From Gammaproteobacteria bacterium (GTDB lineage: Bacteria; Pseudomonadota; Gammaproteobacteria; Eutrophobiales; Eutrophobiaceae), in NCBI GenBank assembly GCA_012103475.1, contig WLWS01000003.1, forward strand, positions 463,565 to 527,564: DNA of 64,000 bases, in the 5' to 3' direction. The notes beneath the pieces are model-generated. The model did not search any database, was not told the origin of the DNA, and worked only from the letters and a program-made list of their open reading frames with translations. Below, piece after piece: positions 47,922 through 57,551 of the stretch (position 1 is the first letter of the stretch; every line of letters starts with the position of its first letter). The translations under genes and the position numbers were made by a program.

Positions 47922-48986
47922 TTAGATTCGTACGCGTAGCTGAAGCAGCAGATTACTAGTCTGTTGGTTTGGTAAAGCTGCATCAAAATTGTGGCGTATT
48001 TCACCACTTAAACCGGTGGAAGAAGTGAAATCATAATGAATACCAACTGTAATACTGTTGAGGCTAGTGCGTTGTCCGGAGAACTTTTTGCTTGAATTCC
48101 GGAATTGACTATAAAGATGCAGAGACTCCATTGGTGAGCGCCAGGAAGCTTCTGTCAAAATATGGGTTTCCGTATCATCATCTACATCCCCACCTGATAG
48201 TTCCAGTAAAAACTCCCACTGATAAAAATAATAGGCGAGGTCAACTGCGAGTAGTTTACGATTAGTAGTGCCATTTTTTTGCAGGGTTTCACCGAAAAAA
48301 CCAGATACACCAAATACAAGGTTTTTTGTTACAGGTGTACCTATTCGCCCTGAAAACAGATAGGGATTATGCCTGGAGCTGTAATCGTTTCCCGAGCCAC
48401 GAGATAGCGCAAACTCATAATCGAGCTTGTTTAAGGCGCCATTAACAGAGAATCCCCAATCGGCTTTAATCGCTCTTGTCGAAAAAGTATATTGGCGCAA
48501 GGTGCCATTGGTATCAATATTTTGCTCAAGCCCAAAAGGCACTTCAAAATGGCCAAGGCGTATATTGAACTTGCCCTTTGCGAGCGCAGTATAATTAAAG
48601 TTAATCATACGCCAGTTCAGAGCCCAGTCATTGCCATCATCGAAAAAGGCGGGGGGATTCTTCAGGTTCTCTACTCTCACCAGAAATGGCTGAAATATCA
48701 GCGTGCCATAATCACCATATTCGTTCTGAAAAACCTTGTGTAAATCCAGCCCTATTGCGTGCTGCCAGAAACTGTTCCCACCACTCAGAGGGACATTGTG
48801 TCGGGTTGACTGATCTATCACCCAACGTAAATTGTCAAAACTCGCAGTTAAGCGTTCGTCAGGCCTGGAATATTCCTGTTGCTGTGAATCCGGGCTGCCG
48901 GGAGCTGCAAATGTATTAGCTGCAGTTACTGTAGAGGTAAGCGTGATGCATACAATGCATAGTTGTAGTGGTGATAAGACGCTCAT
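47922..48986 (-). CDS. Porin-like outer-membrane beta-barrel protein
   Basis: This 354-residue protein has a signal peptide (cleavage near ANTFA) and alternating amphipathic strands typical of a barrel (LNWRMINFNYTALAKGKFNIRLGHFEVPFGLEQN, LLAVDLAYYFYQWEFLLELSGG). It ends in LQLRVRI. It resembles phosphate-selective or general porins by composition, but I cannot name a family. It leads the three-gene leftward operon. Confidence 0.78.
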   Translation of the reverse strand: MSVLSPLQLCIVCITLTSTVTAANTFAAPGSPDSQQQEYSRPDERLTASFDNLRWVIDQSTRHNVPLSGGNSFWQHAIGLDLHKVFQNEYGDYGTLIFQPFLVRVENLKNPPAFFDDGNDWALNWRMINFNYTALAKGKFNIRLGHFEVPFGLEQNIDTNGTLRQYTFSTRAIKADWGFSVNGALNKLDYEFALSRGSGNDYSSRHNPYLFSGRIGTPVTKNLVFGVSGFFGETLQKNGTTNRKLLAVDLAYYFYQWEFLLELSGGDVDDDTETHILTEASWRSPMESLHLYSQFRNSSKKFSGQRTSLNSITVGIHYDFTSSTGLSGEIRHNFDAALPNQQTSNLLLQLRVRI

Positions 48987-49115
48987 ATGTGTCTCTTAGA
49001 ATTAACAATAACTACTTTATAATGAGAAAAGTGACCAATATATCGGCATAAAAACGGGCTTCTTGAGAAGAACAGGAAAATTAAAAGGGCTAAAAAACTG
49101 TCATTCCAGAAATAA

Positions 49116-49137
49116 GAAACCCGCCAGAGCGGGTTTC
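49116..49137. other. Perfect 9-bp hairpin in a divergent control region
   Basis: GAAACCCGC and GCGGGTTTC pair with a four-base loop. It resembles a terminator stem but has no T run, and both flanking genes point away from it. It lies in the 316-base gap 48987-49302, which shows no gene. Confidence 0.5.
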
Positions 49138-49232
49138 TGCAATTCAAGCTATTTGCTTCGCTTTATTTCTTTTTCGTCCTTCTAGACGAGAGCCCCTAAA
49201 GTATTCTCCCTGGTTACATATACTGTAAACGG

Positions 49233-49243
49233 AAGGAGGTGAT
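49233..49243 (+). promoter_or_regulatory. Full-length Shine-Dalgarno match without a clear gene
   Basis: AAGGAGGTGAT is fully complementary to the usual 3' end of 16S rRNA. It is 60 bases before the TetR start. The only start codon at proper distance (TTG at 49247) opens a 7-codon frame ending at 49270, which could be a leader peptide. Confidence 0.4.
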
Positions 49244-49302
49244 GATTTGTCAGTATTCATTTCACCTTGACATAAGTGAATCATATGAGACAATAATATC
49301 TC

Positions 49303-49860
49303 ATGGTTAAATCAAAACGACTATCCGCCCGAGAAGCCCTTATTGAAGCCGCATTTGAGGTTTTGAGCCGCAATCCCGGTGCATCTCTCTCCCGAATTGC
49401 TGGGTTCGCTGGTGTTGGTAGAGCTACGCTACATCGTCATTTTTCCTCTCGACAAGAGCTTCTACAGAAACTTACCCAACAAGCATTACAGGAAATGAAC
49501 GAGGCTGCAGAGCAAGCCTGTGTTGGAGTAAATTCATATAGCGAAGCACTGAAAAAGACACTGACAGCCGTCATTCCGCTTGGGGATCGATACTATTTTC
49601 TTACTCGTGAGCCAATTGAGGAAGATACAGAATTAAAGAAAGCCATCGGACAACAAACCAGGGAAATGGAAAACCTGGTTAACGCCGCAAAGGATGAAGG
49701 GCTGTTTGATTCTGACATAAGTACCGACTGGATTGTCCAGGCGTTTGATCATTTGATATACGCCGCATGGGAATGTATGCGAAATGAAACTGCTACCCCG
49801 GCACAGGCCTCAGAACTTGCCTGGCGTACATTAACCTTAGGGACTGGCAAACGAGCATGA
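49303..49860 (+). CDS. TetR/AcrR-family transcriptional regulator
   Basis: This 185-residue regulator has the TetR helix-turn-helix (AREALIEAAFEVLSRNPGASLSRIAGFAGVGRATLHRHFSSRQELL). The C-terminal ligand domain is ordinary in length. It overlaps the sterol desaturase gene by four bases (ATGA), so it likely regulates its own operon. Confidence 0.92.
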   Translation: MVKSKRLSAREALIEAAFEVLSRNPGASLSRIAGFAGVGRATLHRHFSSRQELLQKLTQQALQEMNEAAEQACVGVNSYSEALKKTLTAVIPLGDRYYFLTREPIEEDTELKKAIGQQTREMENLVNAAKDEGLFDSDISTDWIVQAFDHLIYAAWECMRNETATPAQASELAWRTLTLGTGKRA

Positions 49861-50726
49861 ATTACGAAAAATTAAGCACAGAAATAGACACAACATTTTT
49901 TCTGATTGGCGGATTTATTCTTATTATAGAACTCCTGAAAGCATACTTTTCACAGAATTTAAAACGCGGATCCTTACTGGACATGCTTGCGAGCCTGTCC
50001 ACACAAATACCCTACCTCCTGGTAGAAATATTCATCATGAGTTTCGTCTACTATGGTTTTGTCGTTTTATCTGAAGAACTAATTCCCTGGACATTTACAC
50101 CGTCAATAGGGATCGCTCTGTTAACACTGCTTTGCGCCGATTTTGTCTATTACTGGGAACATCGAATCGCTCATGAAGTACGTCTTTTCTGGACTCAGCA
50201 TGCTGTTCATCATTCATCTCGCTATATGAACATACTAGTGGGTGTTCGATTTGGACCCTTTGAAACAGTTATTTCCGCAATCTTACATACACCTCTTTTG
50301 CTGATTGGTTTTCCAGCCGAACTGGTATTCTTTAGTATCATCACTGTATTGGCCTATCAAACCTGGATTCACACCGAACTCGTTGGTTCTTTGGGTATAT
50401 TCGATGTGATCTTCAACACTCCTGCTAATCATCGCGTTCATCATGGCTGTGATGAAAAGTATATCGATAAAAACTACGGTGGCATCCTCATCCTCTGGGA
50501 CCGATTGTTCGGTACTTACCAATGTGAGGAAGAACGCCCCCGCTACGGTCTCAAACGAAACTACAACAGTGTGAATCCGTTTTCAGTCTGGTTTTCAGAA
50601 ATTCCTGCATTGTTTCAAGACATTAGCAAAAGCCGCTCACCTGGTGAGAAATTCAAGCGTCTTTTTGCAGCTCCAGACTGGCAACCAGAAAAATGGGGAC
50701 GTTCTGAAAGTTATCAAGGAAGATAA
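49857..50726 (+). CDS. Sterol desaturase/fatty acid hydroxylase family membrane protein
   Basis: This 289-residue membrane protein has four or so hydrophobic segments and the histidine clusters that bind a di-iron centre: HRIAH at about residue 101, HAVHH at about 116, and NHRVHH at about 194. Members hydroxylate or desaturate lipids, sterols or carotenoids. It is translationally coupled to the TetR gene and convergent with the amidohydrolase gene. Substrate is unknown. Confidence 0.92.
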   Translation: MNYEKLSTEIDTTFFLIGGFILIIELLKAYFSQNLKRGSLLDMLASLSTQIPYLLVEIFIMSFVYYGFVVLSEELIPWTFTPSIGIALLTLLCADFVYYWEHRIAHEVRLFWTQHAVHHSSRYMNILVGVRFGPFETVISAILHTPLLLIGFPAELVFFSIITVLAYQTWIHTELVGSLGIFDVIFNTPANHRVHHGCDEKYIDKNYGGILILWDRLFGTYQCEEERPRYGLKRNYNSVNPFSVWFSEIPALFQDISKSRSPGEKFKRLFAAPDWQPEKWGRSESYQGR

Positions 50727-50739
50727 GTTGTCAGTATCA

Positions 50740-51996
50740 TTAAGTTAAATCTTTGTGAAACTCGCCATCCTTCATGATTATTTCAAGCTTGTTGTGATCC
50801 TGTAACACTGTAATGTCTTCTTCCGGATTTCCGTCAACTAGCAATACGTCTGCGAAATACCCTTCTGCAATCAGCCCAAGTGAATTTGGTTGACCCATTA
50901 TTTCCCCTCCCATTTTTGTGGCAGAGACAATAGCTTCCATTGGTGTCATACCAATCATCTCGACGAAATACTGGAGGTCTTTAGCATTGGTGCCATGTGG
51001 CGTCCATGCGAAACCATAGTCACCGCCTGGCAACACACGTATACCTCCTCTGGCATGCATTTTTTTCATTGCCTCTACCGCCACTTCAAGTTCGTTTGCG
51101 TATGCCTGTGCTAGTTCGCTCTCCGGAGGAATGCCAAATTCGGCTGCTCCGTAGGCTGTTTGCACAAGCCAGGCTAACCCTGGTCCTACAAAAAATTTAT
51201 CCTTATGTTCTTCAAGTCTGTCCAGACACTCCTCGTCTGCAAATGAGGCGTGATAAATAATTTCAATACCATGATCAAGGCATTGCTTTACAGAGTCTGC
51301 GGAGCGGGCATGAGCGCAGGCCCGAATTCCATAACGTCTTGCTTCTGTCATTGCCATGTCGACTTCCTCTTCAGACATTGTTGTGGCTCTTGCAGGTATG
51401 GGTGTAATTTCTTCGCCGGACAGATTTAGTTTAATAAGGTCTACGCCATATTTGATAAATTGACGGACCGTTTTACGCATTTCATCCGGCCCCGAAATAC
51501 GCCAGCCGAATGACAGCTCATCTATATCCACATGAGGTGGAGAAGTGTCACCCAGACCGCCGGTGGTAGTGATTTCTTGAGTATTGGCCAGATACCTGGG
51601 CCCGACAATATGCCCTTCATTAATTGCATTACGTAGAACGCAGTCGAAACGAGGGCGCGCACTGGCCGCACCCACGCCCGATGTAAAACCAGAGTCGAGC
51701 AGTTTCCTCGCAACATTGACAGAGTGGATAAGGTGTTCTTCTGGAGGCATCATAGTAATGAATTCAAGAGTGGGCTGATCATTCCAGGTTAAATGAAGAT
51801 GTGCATCGCAAAGCCCCGGCATCAGGGTTTTTCCTGCTCCATCAATTACTCTGACGTTGTCAGAATCCAGATTGTCATCATTGAGAGCGATTCGTTTGAT
51901 ACGATTACCTTCGATTAATACTTGACCAGAAAAACGATCAGCACCTGTACCATCAATGATGTTTACATTCTTAAAAAGTACGTTATCCAGGCTCAT
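50740..51996 (-). CDS. Amidohydrolase-family metal-dependent hydrolase
   Basis: The protein has 418 residues. It shows the HxH of the amidohydrolase superfamily (MPGLCDAHLHLTW), CAHARSADSVKQCLDHG and IEIIYHASFAD histidines, and the aspartate in LPGGDYGFAW. It is close to imidazolonepropionase-like/prolidase-like proteins. It is last in the leftward operon with FAH-type and alpha/beta hydrolases, which together could open and cleave a ring or amide. Confidence 0.9.
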   Translation of the reverse strand: MSLDNVLFKNVNIIDGTGADRFSGQVLIEGNRIKRIALNDDNLDSDNVRVIDGAGKTLMPGLCDAHLHLTWNDQPTLEFITMMPPEEHLIHSVNVARKLLDSGFTSGVGAASARPRFDCVLRNAINEGHIVGPRYLANTQEITTTGGLGDTSPPHVDIDELSFGWRISGPDEMRKTVRQFIKYGVDLIKLNLSGEEITPIPARATTMSEEEVDMAMTEARRYGIRACAHARSADSVKQCLDHGIEIIYHASFADEECLDRLEEHKDKFFVGPGLAWLVQTAYGAAEFGIPPESELAQAYANELEVAVEAMKKMHARGGIRVLPGGDYGFAWTPHGTNAKDLQYFVEMIGMTPMEAIVSATKMGGEIMGQPNSLGLIAEGYFADVLLVDGNPEEDITVLQDHNKLEIIMKDGEFHKDLT

Positions 51997-52095
51997 TTTA
52001 TAATCTCTCTTAATTTTGTATTGATTGATATTTTTGCTATTTCAAAAAATCAGGCATAAGTCTCAAAAATAGACTCACTGACATCAATAACATCA

Positions 52096-52869
52096 TTACA
52101 ACTTGTAAAAATTTCTCACATACCCGTTAACTTCAGTGGGTTTTTCAGTTGCAGTCCAATGTCCGCATTGTTGTAAGACATGCATCTCGGCATCCGGCAA
52201 CTGCTGGCAAAGCACTTCAACATTTGCTTCCGGTGCGACAACATCTTCATCACCTGTTATCAGTAAACAGGGACACTTTATTAGAGTCGGATCTGCCTGG
52301 GTGGCTTTTGACAGAGCATTGCAGCTTTGTGCATAGCCTTCCGGGTTTTGCCGGATAATCATTTCTCTGACAAAGCCTTGTACATTTGCCATTTTCAATT
52401 TTGTTTCTTTAGATAAAGCTACATCGGCGATAGTATCTGCTATGGCTGTCATCCCTTCCGAGCGTGCTAAAGCTGCACGATCTTGAAGTGCTGCTCGTGC
52501 AGGTTCTGGTGGCTGTGCCAATGGACCCAATAAAATCAAATCGATAACTTTTTTGGGGGCAATAGCAGCCATATGCTGGCAAACGATGGTGCCCATAGAG
52601 TGTCCGACAATATGCGCCTTTTCAATATCCATTTCATCAAGGAGTGAAATCATGTCATGTGCAAGGCTTGATATAGAGAGTTCCGGATCGAGTTCTGAGC
52701 CCGCGGCACTTGGCAAATCTGGTGCAATTATTTTGAAATTTCCTGAAAACTCATTGATCAGCGGACGCCATGAATTTGATGAACCGCCCAAACCATGGAT
52801 TAGTAACAGAGCTTCACCTTCACCGAAAACATCTACAGCAATATTTTTTCCGTTTATTTTTCTAAACAT
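52096..52869 (-). CDS. Alpha/beta hydrolase
   Basis: This 257-residue protein shows the oxyanion motif LLIHGLGGSSNSW, nucleophile elbow VGHSMGTIV (serine near 94), aspartate in ITGDEDVVAPE and histidine in QQCGHWTATEKP. It resembles 3-oxoadipate enol-lactonase and meta-cleavage hydrolases. It lies between the FAH-type and amidohydrolase genes on the same strand. Confidence 0.92.
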   Translation of the reverse strand: MFRKINGKNIAVDVFGEGEALLLIHGLGGSSNSWRPLINEFSGNFKIIAPDLPSAAGSELDPELSISSLAHDMISLLDEMDIEKAHIVGHSMGTIVCQHMAAIAPKKVIDLILLGPLAQPPEPARAALQDRAALARSEGMTAIADTIADVALSKETKLKMANVQGFVREMIIRQNPEGYAQSCNALSKATQADPTLIKCPCLLITGDEDVVAPEANVEVLCQQLPDAEMHVLQQCGHWTATEKPTEVNGYVRNFYKL

Positions 52870-52906
52870 GGGGTTTCCTTCAATTAATTTGGGTATATGA
52901 GTTTAT

Positions 52907-53782
52907 TCAAACAATAGTATTTTCAATTACCCCGATATTGGAAATCTCAACCTTAACAACGTCACCTGATTTTAAAAAGCAGGGCGGTGTAAAACCAATT
53001 CCTACGCCAACAGGCGTACCCGTTGCGATGATATCGCCTGGCGATAGTGCCATGCTAGCTGAGGCGGTTGCGATTATATTAGGTATATTGAAGATCAAAT
53101 CACTGGTATTCGCGTGTTGCCGGCGTTCACCGTTTACCCAGCAGTTTAATTGCAAATTCTCCGGATCAAGCTCATCTGCCGTTACAATCCAGGGACCAAT
53201 TGGACAAAATGTGTCTATAGACTTACCAAGCAACCATTGCTTGTGACGGGACTGGAGATCTCTAGCGGTAATGTCATTAATGATGGTGTAACCAAATACA
53301 TGCTCGTAAGCTTCTTGTTCTGGAATTGATCGGCCACCTCGGCCAATTATGACGCCCAATTCGGCTTCGTAGTCGATTTCACTACTTAAATCCCACGGCA
53401 CAAGTACATCTTCGTAAGCACCTACCATACTCCCAGGTGCTTTACTGAACATTATTGGTGCGTCGGGAATCACATCATTTTTATCGCTGGCAGATGAATC
53501 ATATCCGCTTCCTGAAAACTCCTTTGCGTGTTCGATATAATTTTTTCCGACACAAATGACATTTTTACTGGGTTTTTCAATTGGCGGTAAGAACGTTACA
53601 TCTGAAAAGCTCACTACTTTTCCGGTTATATCAGGTGTCGGCTTATCAATATAATTTTCAATGAAGGCGATAGTTGGATCGAAACTAGCTTGTTGCTCCG
53701 CTATTAGCTGAATACTTGATTCCAATGGATTAACTAAACCTATCCATATCGCCTCCTGAAACATGACTCGAGCTATACGCAT
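52907..53782 (-). CDS. Fumarylacetoacetate hydrolase-family protein
   Basis: I start at the ATG at 53782 (MRIARVMFQEAIW), which has GAGGAAG four bases before it; the frame extends to a TTG at 53806. The protein has 291 residues. FAH-fold motifs are IDYEAELGVIIGRGGR (metal-binding glutamates), GYTIINDITARDLQ and GDIIATGTPVGVG. Members hydrolyse or decarboxylate acyl-pyruvates and catechol-ring-opening products. It is the first gene of a three-hydrolase operon divergent from gntR, with a palindrome just upstream of its start. Confidence 0.92.
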   Translation of the reverse strand: MRIARVMFQEAIWIGLVNPLESSIQLIAEQQASFDPTIAFIENYIDKPTPDITGKVVSFSDVTFLPPIEKPSKNVICVGKNYIEHAKEFSGSGYDSSASDKNDVIPDAPIMFSKAPGSMVGAYEDVLVPWDLSSEIDYEAELGVIIGRGGRSIPEQEAYEHVFGYTIINDITARDLQSRHKQWLLGKSIDTFCPIGPWIVTADELDPENLQLNCWVNGERRQHANTSDLIFNIPNIIATASASMALSPGDIIATGTPVGVGIGFTPPCFLKSGDVVKVEISNIGVIENTIV

Positions 53783-53800
53783 TTTACTTCCTCGGTCTAT

Positions 53801-53818
53801 CTTCAAGATTACTTGAAG
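53801..53818. promoter_or_regulatory. Palindromic operator candidate before the hydrolase operon
   Basis: A perfect 7-4-7 inverted repeat, CTTCAAG-ATTA-CTTGAAG, lies 19 bases before the FAH-type start codon and faces the divergent gntR gene. It is a likely GntR site. Confidence 0.6.
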
Positions 53819-54038
53819 GTGCTATTAGAAAACTGACGAGTAATAATAGGCTTCACAAAAAAGCATATCAAAAGCACATCAAATAGGAATCAATGTTAGT
53901 ATTGAATTGTTATTGATGCAATAGTTTTTTGTCAACTCATGATAAAGTTGCTTTAAACATGTGGTAGCTGACATAGTTGTTCGCTTGCAAGCGATTATTT
54001 GTAATATTAAGAGTAAATTGAATCATGTGGAGAGAAGT

Positions 54039-54758
54039 ATGCAGAATGTAAGAGAAGCGTCGCAGCACAAAGTCGATGAGATTATTCAATACATCACGGA
54101 ACAAATCGATAAAGGTGTCTGGAATTCCGGAGATAAATTACCCACGGAAAAAGCGCTTATTCAACAGTTCTCGGCCGCAAGAAATACAGTGAGAAAAGGC
54201 CTGGCTATACTTGAAGACAAAAAAATCATAGTAAGGCATGTTGGTCGCGGAACTTTTGTGCGCGATGATCAAGCCGATACAAACACTGCCGAGTTAGTCG
54301 CCTGGTCTGAGGCTAGCCCGTCGGAAATAAACGAAACGCGTATATTGCTGGAGCCAACCATTGCAGAGCTGGTTGTTTCAAGAGCAACGCAGACTGATAT
54401 TAATTATGCTAAAACGTGTCTCGATGGCACGCTGTCAGCTAAAACACTTGAAAAGTATGAATATTGGGATGCGCAACTGCATGCCACGATTATCAAGGCT
54501 TCCAAGAATAATATGCTCACTAATATCTACCAGGCAATTCATCATGCACGACAGCGAGTGGAATGGCACGAACTGAAACGTCGGTCTTTGAACGAGGAAC
54601 GCCGTAAAAACTATGATAAAGAGCACACTCAAATTGTAGACTCGTTAACCAGAAGAGATGCTGTGGCGCTACGGCAAGCACTTAAATCACACCTCCAGTC
54701 CGTAAGCGGTAACATGCTTAACCCCATCGACGACAGCTCCTGGTCTAAGCCATTCTAA
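54039..54758 (+). CDS. GntR-family transcriptional regulator (FCD type)
   Basis: I use the ATG at 54039, which has GGAGAGAAG upstream, giving 239 residues; a longer frame from 53961 lacks this. The winged helix (KVDEIIQYITEQIDKGVWNSGDKLPTEKALIQQFSAARNTVRKGLAILEDKKII) is followed by an all-helical FCD effector domain with metal-binding histidine (WDAQLHATIIKAS, LKSHLQSV). It is divergent from the three-hydrolase operon and upstream of a TonB receptor gene, so it may control both. Confidence 0.92.
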   Translation: MQNVREASQHKVDEIIQYITEQIDKGVWNSGDKLPTEKALIQQFSAARNTVRKGLAILEDKKIIVRHVGRGTFVRDDQADTNTAELVAWSEASPSEINETRILLEPTIAELVVSRATQTDINYAKTCLDGTLSAKTLEKYEYWDAQLHATIIKASKNNMLTNIYQAIHHARQRVEWHELKRRSLNEERRKNYDKEHTQIVDSLTRRDAVALRQALKSHLQSVSGNMLNPIDDSSWSKPF

Positions 54759-54922
54759 GTACTCTGTAGTTACTTCTTTAACTTATTACGAGCAACGATA
54801 AGGTTGCTGTATAACCTTGTTCGTTCGATATTTTTTCTGAACGGAATTCTAAAATTCACCCATAGTCATTTTGCACTTAGCTGGCGATGCTCTGGTAAAT
54901 TTATTGTTTGGTTTTAGTAAGC

Positions 54923-54952
54923 TTGACATCCAATCAATACCATACCTATAAT
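54923..54952 (+). promoter_or_regulatory. Consensus sigma70 promoter of the second TonB receptor
   Basis: TTGACA (54923-54928) and TATAAT (54947-54952) are separated by 18 bases. Start of transcription near 54960 leaves about 130 bases of leader. The rest of the 333-base gap 54759-55091 has a short hairpin (AGCAAC / GTTGCT) near 54790 and no gene. Confidence 0.75.
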
Positions 54953-55091
54953 GAACTTATTCCATATCAAAGGACAAAAGGTCCGGAAAAGATTCTTTGA
55001 GTACTTTTCAACTAACCCCATCACGGTTTGGGCAAAGTGAAGATTTTCATTACTCAATTTTGAATAGACACATGTTGGGGGAGAAATTCAA

Positions 55092-57482
55092 TTGGTTATA
55101 CAGAATAGATTTAAAAAAATGCTTACAAAAATTAGTTACGGTTTGTTCGCATGCGTATTGGGAATGAGTTCCACAATTACATACGCTCAAATAGAAGAAG
55201 TGGTTGTTACTGCAGAGCGTAGGGCTGAATCCATCCAGGATGTGCCCATCTCTATAACAGCATTTTCTGAAGAAGGTATAGAAAAAATGCGCATCCAGGA
55301 TTTCGGTGACCTGGGTAATAAAATTCCCGGTTTTGGTTCTGTCTCCTTTTCGAAATCACGGTTTACCCCAGCCATCCGCGGTGGCAGTAGTCTGCTAAAT
55401 GGACCAGGTGCAGATGCAGCAGTGGGACTCTACATAGATGATACTTATTTCAGTGGGCCGGGTGATTTCGAAGTGGATCTGTTTGATATAGAAAGAATCG
55501 AAGTGTTACATGGCCCACAAGGTACCTTGTTTGGTCGTAATACCACTGCGGGTGCAGTCAATGTGGTAACTAAAGACCCGGCAGAAGAATTTGAAGGTAA
55601 ATTCGAAGCGACTTTGGGTGATTACGAAATGTTACAACTACGAGGTTATTTGAGTGGACCCTTGACTGATGATAAGAGAGCTTCTGTTGCCTTCTCCAGC
55701 ACAAATCGTGATGGCACCTCATTCAATAGTGTTACTGGCAATGATGTCGATGATATTGGACGTACTTCTGTGCGGGGTAAATTCGTCTGGGATATAAATG
55801 ATACGTTGGAAGCGAAAGTCGGTTTTGGATACAACTCTATAGATGAGACAGGCGTGGCCCGTGATTTTGTTATGTTCGGCCCTTTTATTCCATTTGATAA
55901 TCAGGACCCGGGCTTAGCTGGTTTCGTACCTGATGGGGACACACGCACAGTTCAGCAATTTAATGATGGTGGTTACCGGCTTACCCAATACACCGCCAGT
56001 CTGCATTTGACCAAAGAATTAAGTGACGCAAGTTTGATGTCTATCACTACCTATCGGGATATGGAGACAGAGGAAGATCCTAATTCACTGGCAGGGGCAC
56101 CTATTCCGATCTTTTCTCTTGCGGAACCAAGAGACGTGAGAACTATTACGCAAGAAGTTCGTTACATCTCAGAGTATGAAGGTAAATTTAACTGGGTAGG
56201 TGGGCTCTATTTCCTGAGTTCTGATGAAAGTAGAGATGGGCGTTATGAAACTTACTGGGAAGAAAACACGCGATTCTCAGGTTTCCAGACATTTCTCTTT
56301 GGTTGCAGTGACCCTGTCGCGGGTCCGGGAGGCGGATTTATTGGTGGTGGTGCTGCCGATCCCGGATTCTTACCGGATCCGGCTTGTGTTGCTTCAGATC
56401 CATCACTCTACACCCCGAATAATTTCAGAGTTTATCAGGAAACAGAAACGACCAGTATCGCAGTCTTCGCGCAAGGCTCATACGATGTCACCGATACCAT
56501 AACTGCAACTGCAGGTGGTCGATACACCTACGACAGAAAAGAGGCGAATGGCTTTTCTGAAGGCGATCCTGATTTCTTCTGGAACAATTTCAGGACTTCA
56601 GGTGAAGCACCGAATATTCCGGTTGGCACCACAGCCAAAGATTCATGGGAAGAATTCACATGGCGAGTTGCCCTTGACTGGCAAGCCACAGATGATGTCC
56701 TGATGTATGGTTCGGTTTCTACCGGTTACCGCAGCGGAGCTTTTGACTATTTAACAATCTCCGCGTTTTTAGGAACTGATTCTCTGACGACAGCTGTGGA
56801 ACCGGAAACGGTTACTAGCTACGAGGTCGGTTTTAAAAGCCGCTTCTGGGATAATCGCGTCCAATTAAATGTGGCTGCGTTCAGAGTTGAGTATGATGAC
56901 TTACAGTTTTTTATAAACTTCGGCGATGGTGGTTTGAACACAAATGCCGGTGAACAAATTGTCGAAGGGGTTGAACTGGAATTCGATCTTGCTTTAACTG
57001 ACGAACTGACCTTCAGTCTCGGATATGCTTATCAGGATGGCGAGATCAATGGCGCTATCAGCCCGATAGACGGAACACAACTTGTACCAGAAGGTGAAGT
57101 CCCGGGACAAACACCCGAACATACGGTGATACTGGGATTGGATTATGTGAAATTAACCAGCCGGGGTGAGTTTTTTGGGCGTGCGGATTTTACGCATAAA
57201 AGCCGCCATTTCCTGGAGCTGGAACGCCCTCCACAGTTTCAAAGTGAAACGGAAGCTCTTGTGAACTTAAATGCAGGGTTCACTTTTAATAACAACGTTA
57301 CTATTTCTGCCTGGGTAAAGAATGTTACCAACGAGGATATCGTTCTTCATGGCCAGGGTTTCTGGGGTTCATTCTGGGCTGCTTCTACTACTGTGCCAGG
57401 TCAGGAGTATTTGACGCTCTCCGCTCAACCACGTTATGCGCCACCGAGAACATGGGGAGTTACGGTAGGTTATGAATTCTAG
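55092..57482 (+). CDS. TonB-dependent outer-membrane receptor
   Basis: The protein has 796 residues. A TTG start at 55092 has GGGGGAG eight bases before it; the ATG at 55119 is possible. A signal peptide (cleavage after ITYAQ) precedes a TonB-box-like EEVVVTAERRAESIQDVPISITAF, the plug (LDIERIEVLHGPQGTLFGRNTTAGAVNVVT in its usual place) and a barrel ending in VTVGYEF. The style matches receptors of heterotrophic Proteobacteria that take up organic compounds. There is no Fur box; a strong sigma70 promoter and the neighbouring GntR operon suggest it imports the substrate of the hydrolases. Confidence 0.92.
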   Translation: MVIQNRFKKMLTKISYGLFACVLGMSSTITYAQIEEVVVTAERRAESIQDVPISITAFSEEGIEKMRIQDFGDLGNKIPGFGSVSFSKSRFTPAIRGGSSLLNGPGADAAVGLYIDDTYFSGPGDFEVDLFDIERIEVLHGPQGTLFGRNTTAGAVNVVTKDPAEEFEGKFEATLGDYEMLQLRGYLSGPLTDDKRASVAFSSTNRDGTSFNSVTGNDVDDIGRTSVRGKFVWDINDTLEAKVGFGYNSIDETGVARDFVMFGPFIPFDNQDPGLAGFVPDGDTRTVQQFNDGGYRLTQYTASLHLTKELSDASLMSITTYRDMETEEDPNSLAGAPIPIFSLAEPRDVRTITQEVRYISEYEGKFNWVGGLYFLSSDESRDGRYETYWEENTRFSGFQTFLFGCSDPVAGPGGGFIGGGAADPGFLPDPACVASDPSLYTPNNFRVYQETETTSIAVFAQGSYDVTDTITATAGGRYTYDRKEANGFSEGDPDFFWNNFRTSGEAPNIPVGTTAKDSWEEFTWRVALDWQATDDVLMYGSVSTGYRSGAFDYLTISAFLGTDSLTTAVEPETVTSYEVGFKSRFWDNRVQLNVAAFRVEYDDLQFFINFGDGGLNTNAGEQIVEGVELEFDLALTDELTFSLGYAYQDGEINGAISPIDGTQLVPEGEVPGQTPEHTVILGLDYVKLTSRGEFFGRADFTHKSRHFLELERPPQFQSETEALVNLNAGFTFNNNVTISAWVKNVTNEDIVLHGQGFWGSFWAASTTVPGQEYLTLSAQPRYAPPRTWGVTVGYEF

Positions 57483-57551
57483 TCGTATACCTTTGACCGT
57501 ACCCCAAGAATAGAGCCGCACCCAATGTGGGAACTGATCATAGCAGGCAAC

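Noticed and set aside
49116..49137. Terminator
   Set aside because: No gene transcribes into it from either side and there is no T run.
49242..49310. 22-codon frame starting at ATG 49242
   Set aside because: The start is only two bases from the GGAGG core, too close for normal initiation, and the peptide has no features.
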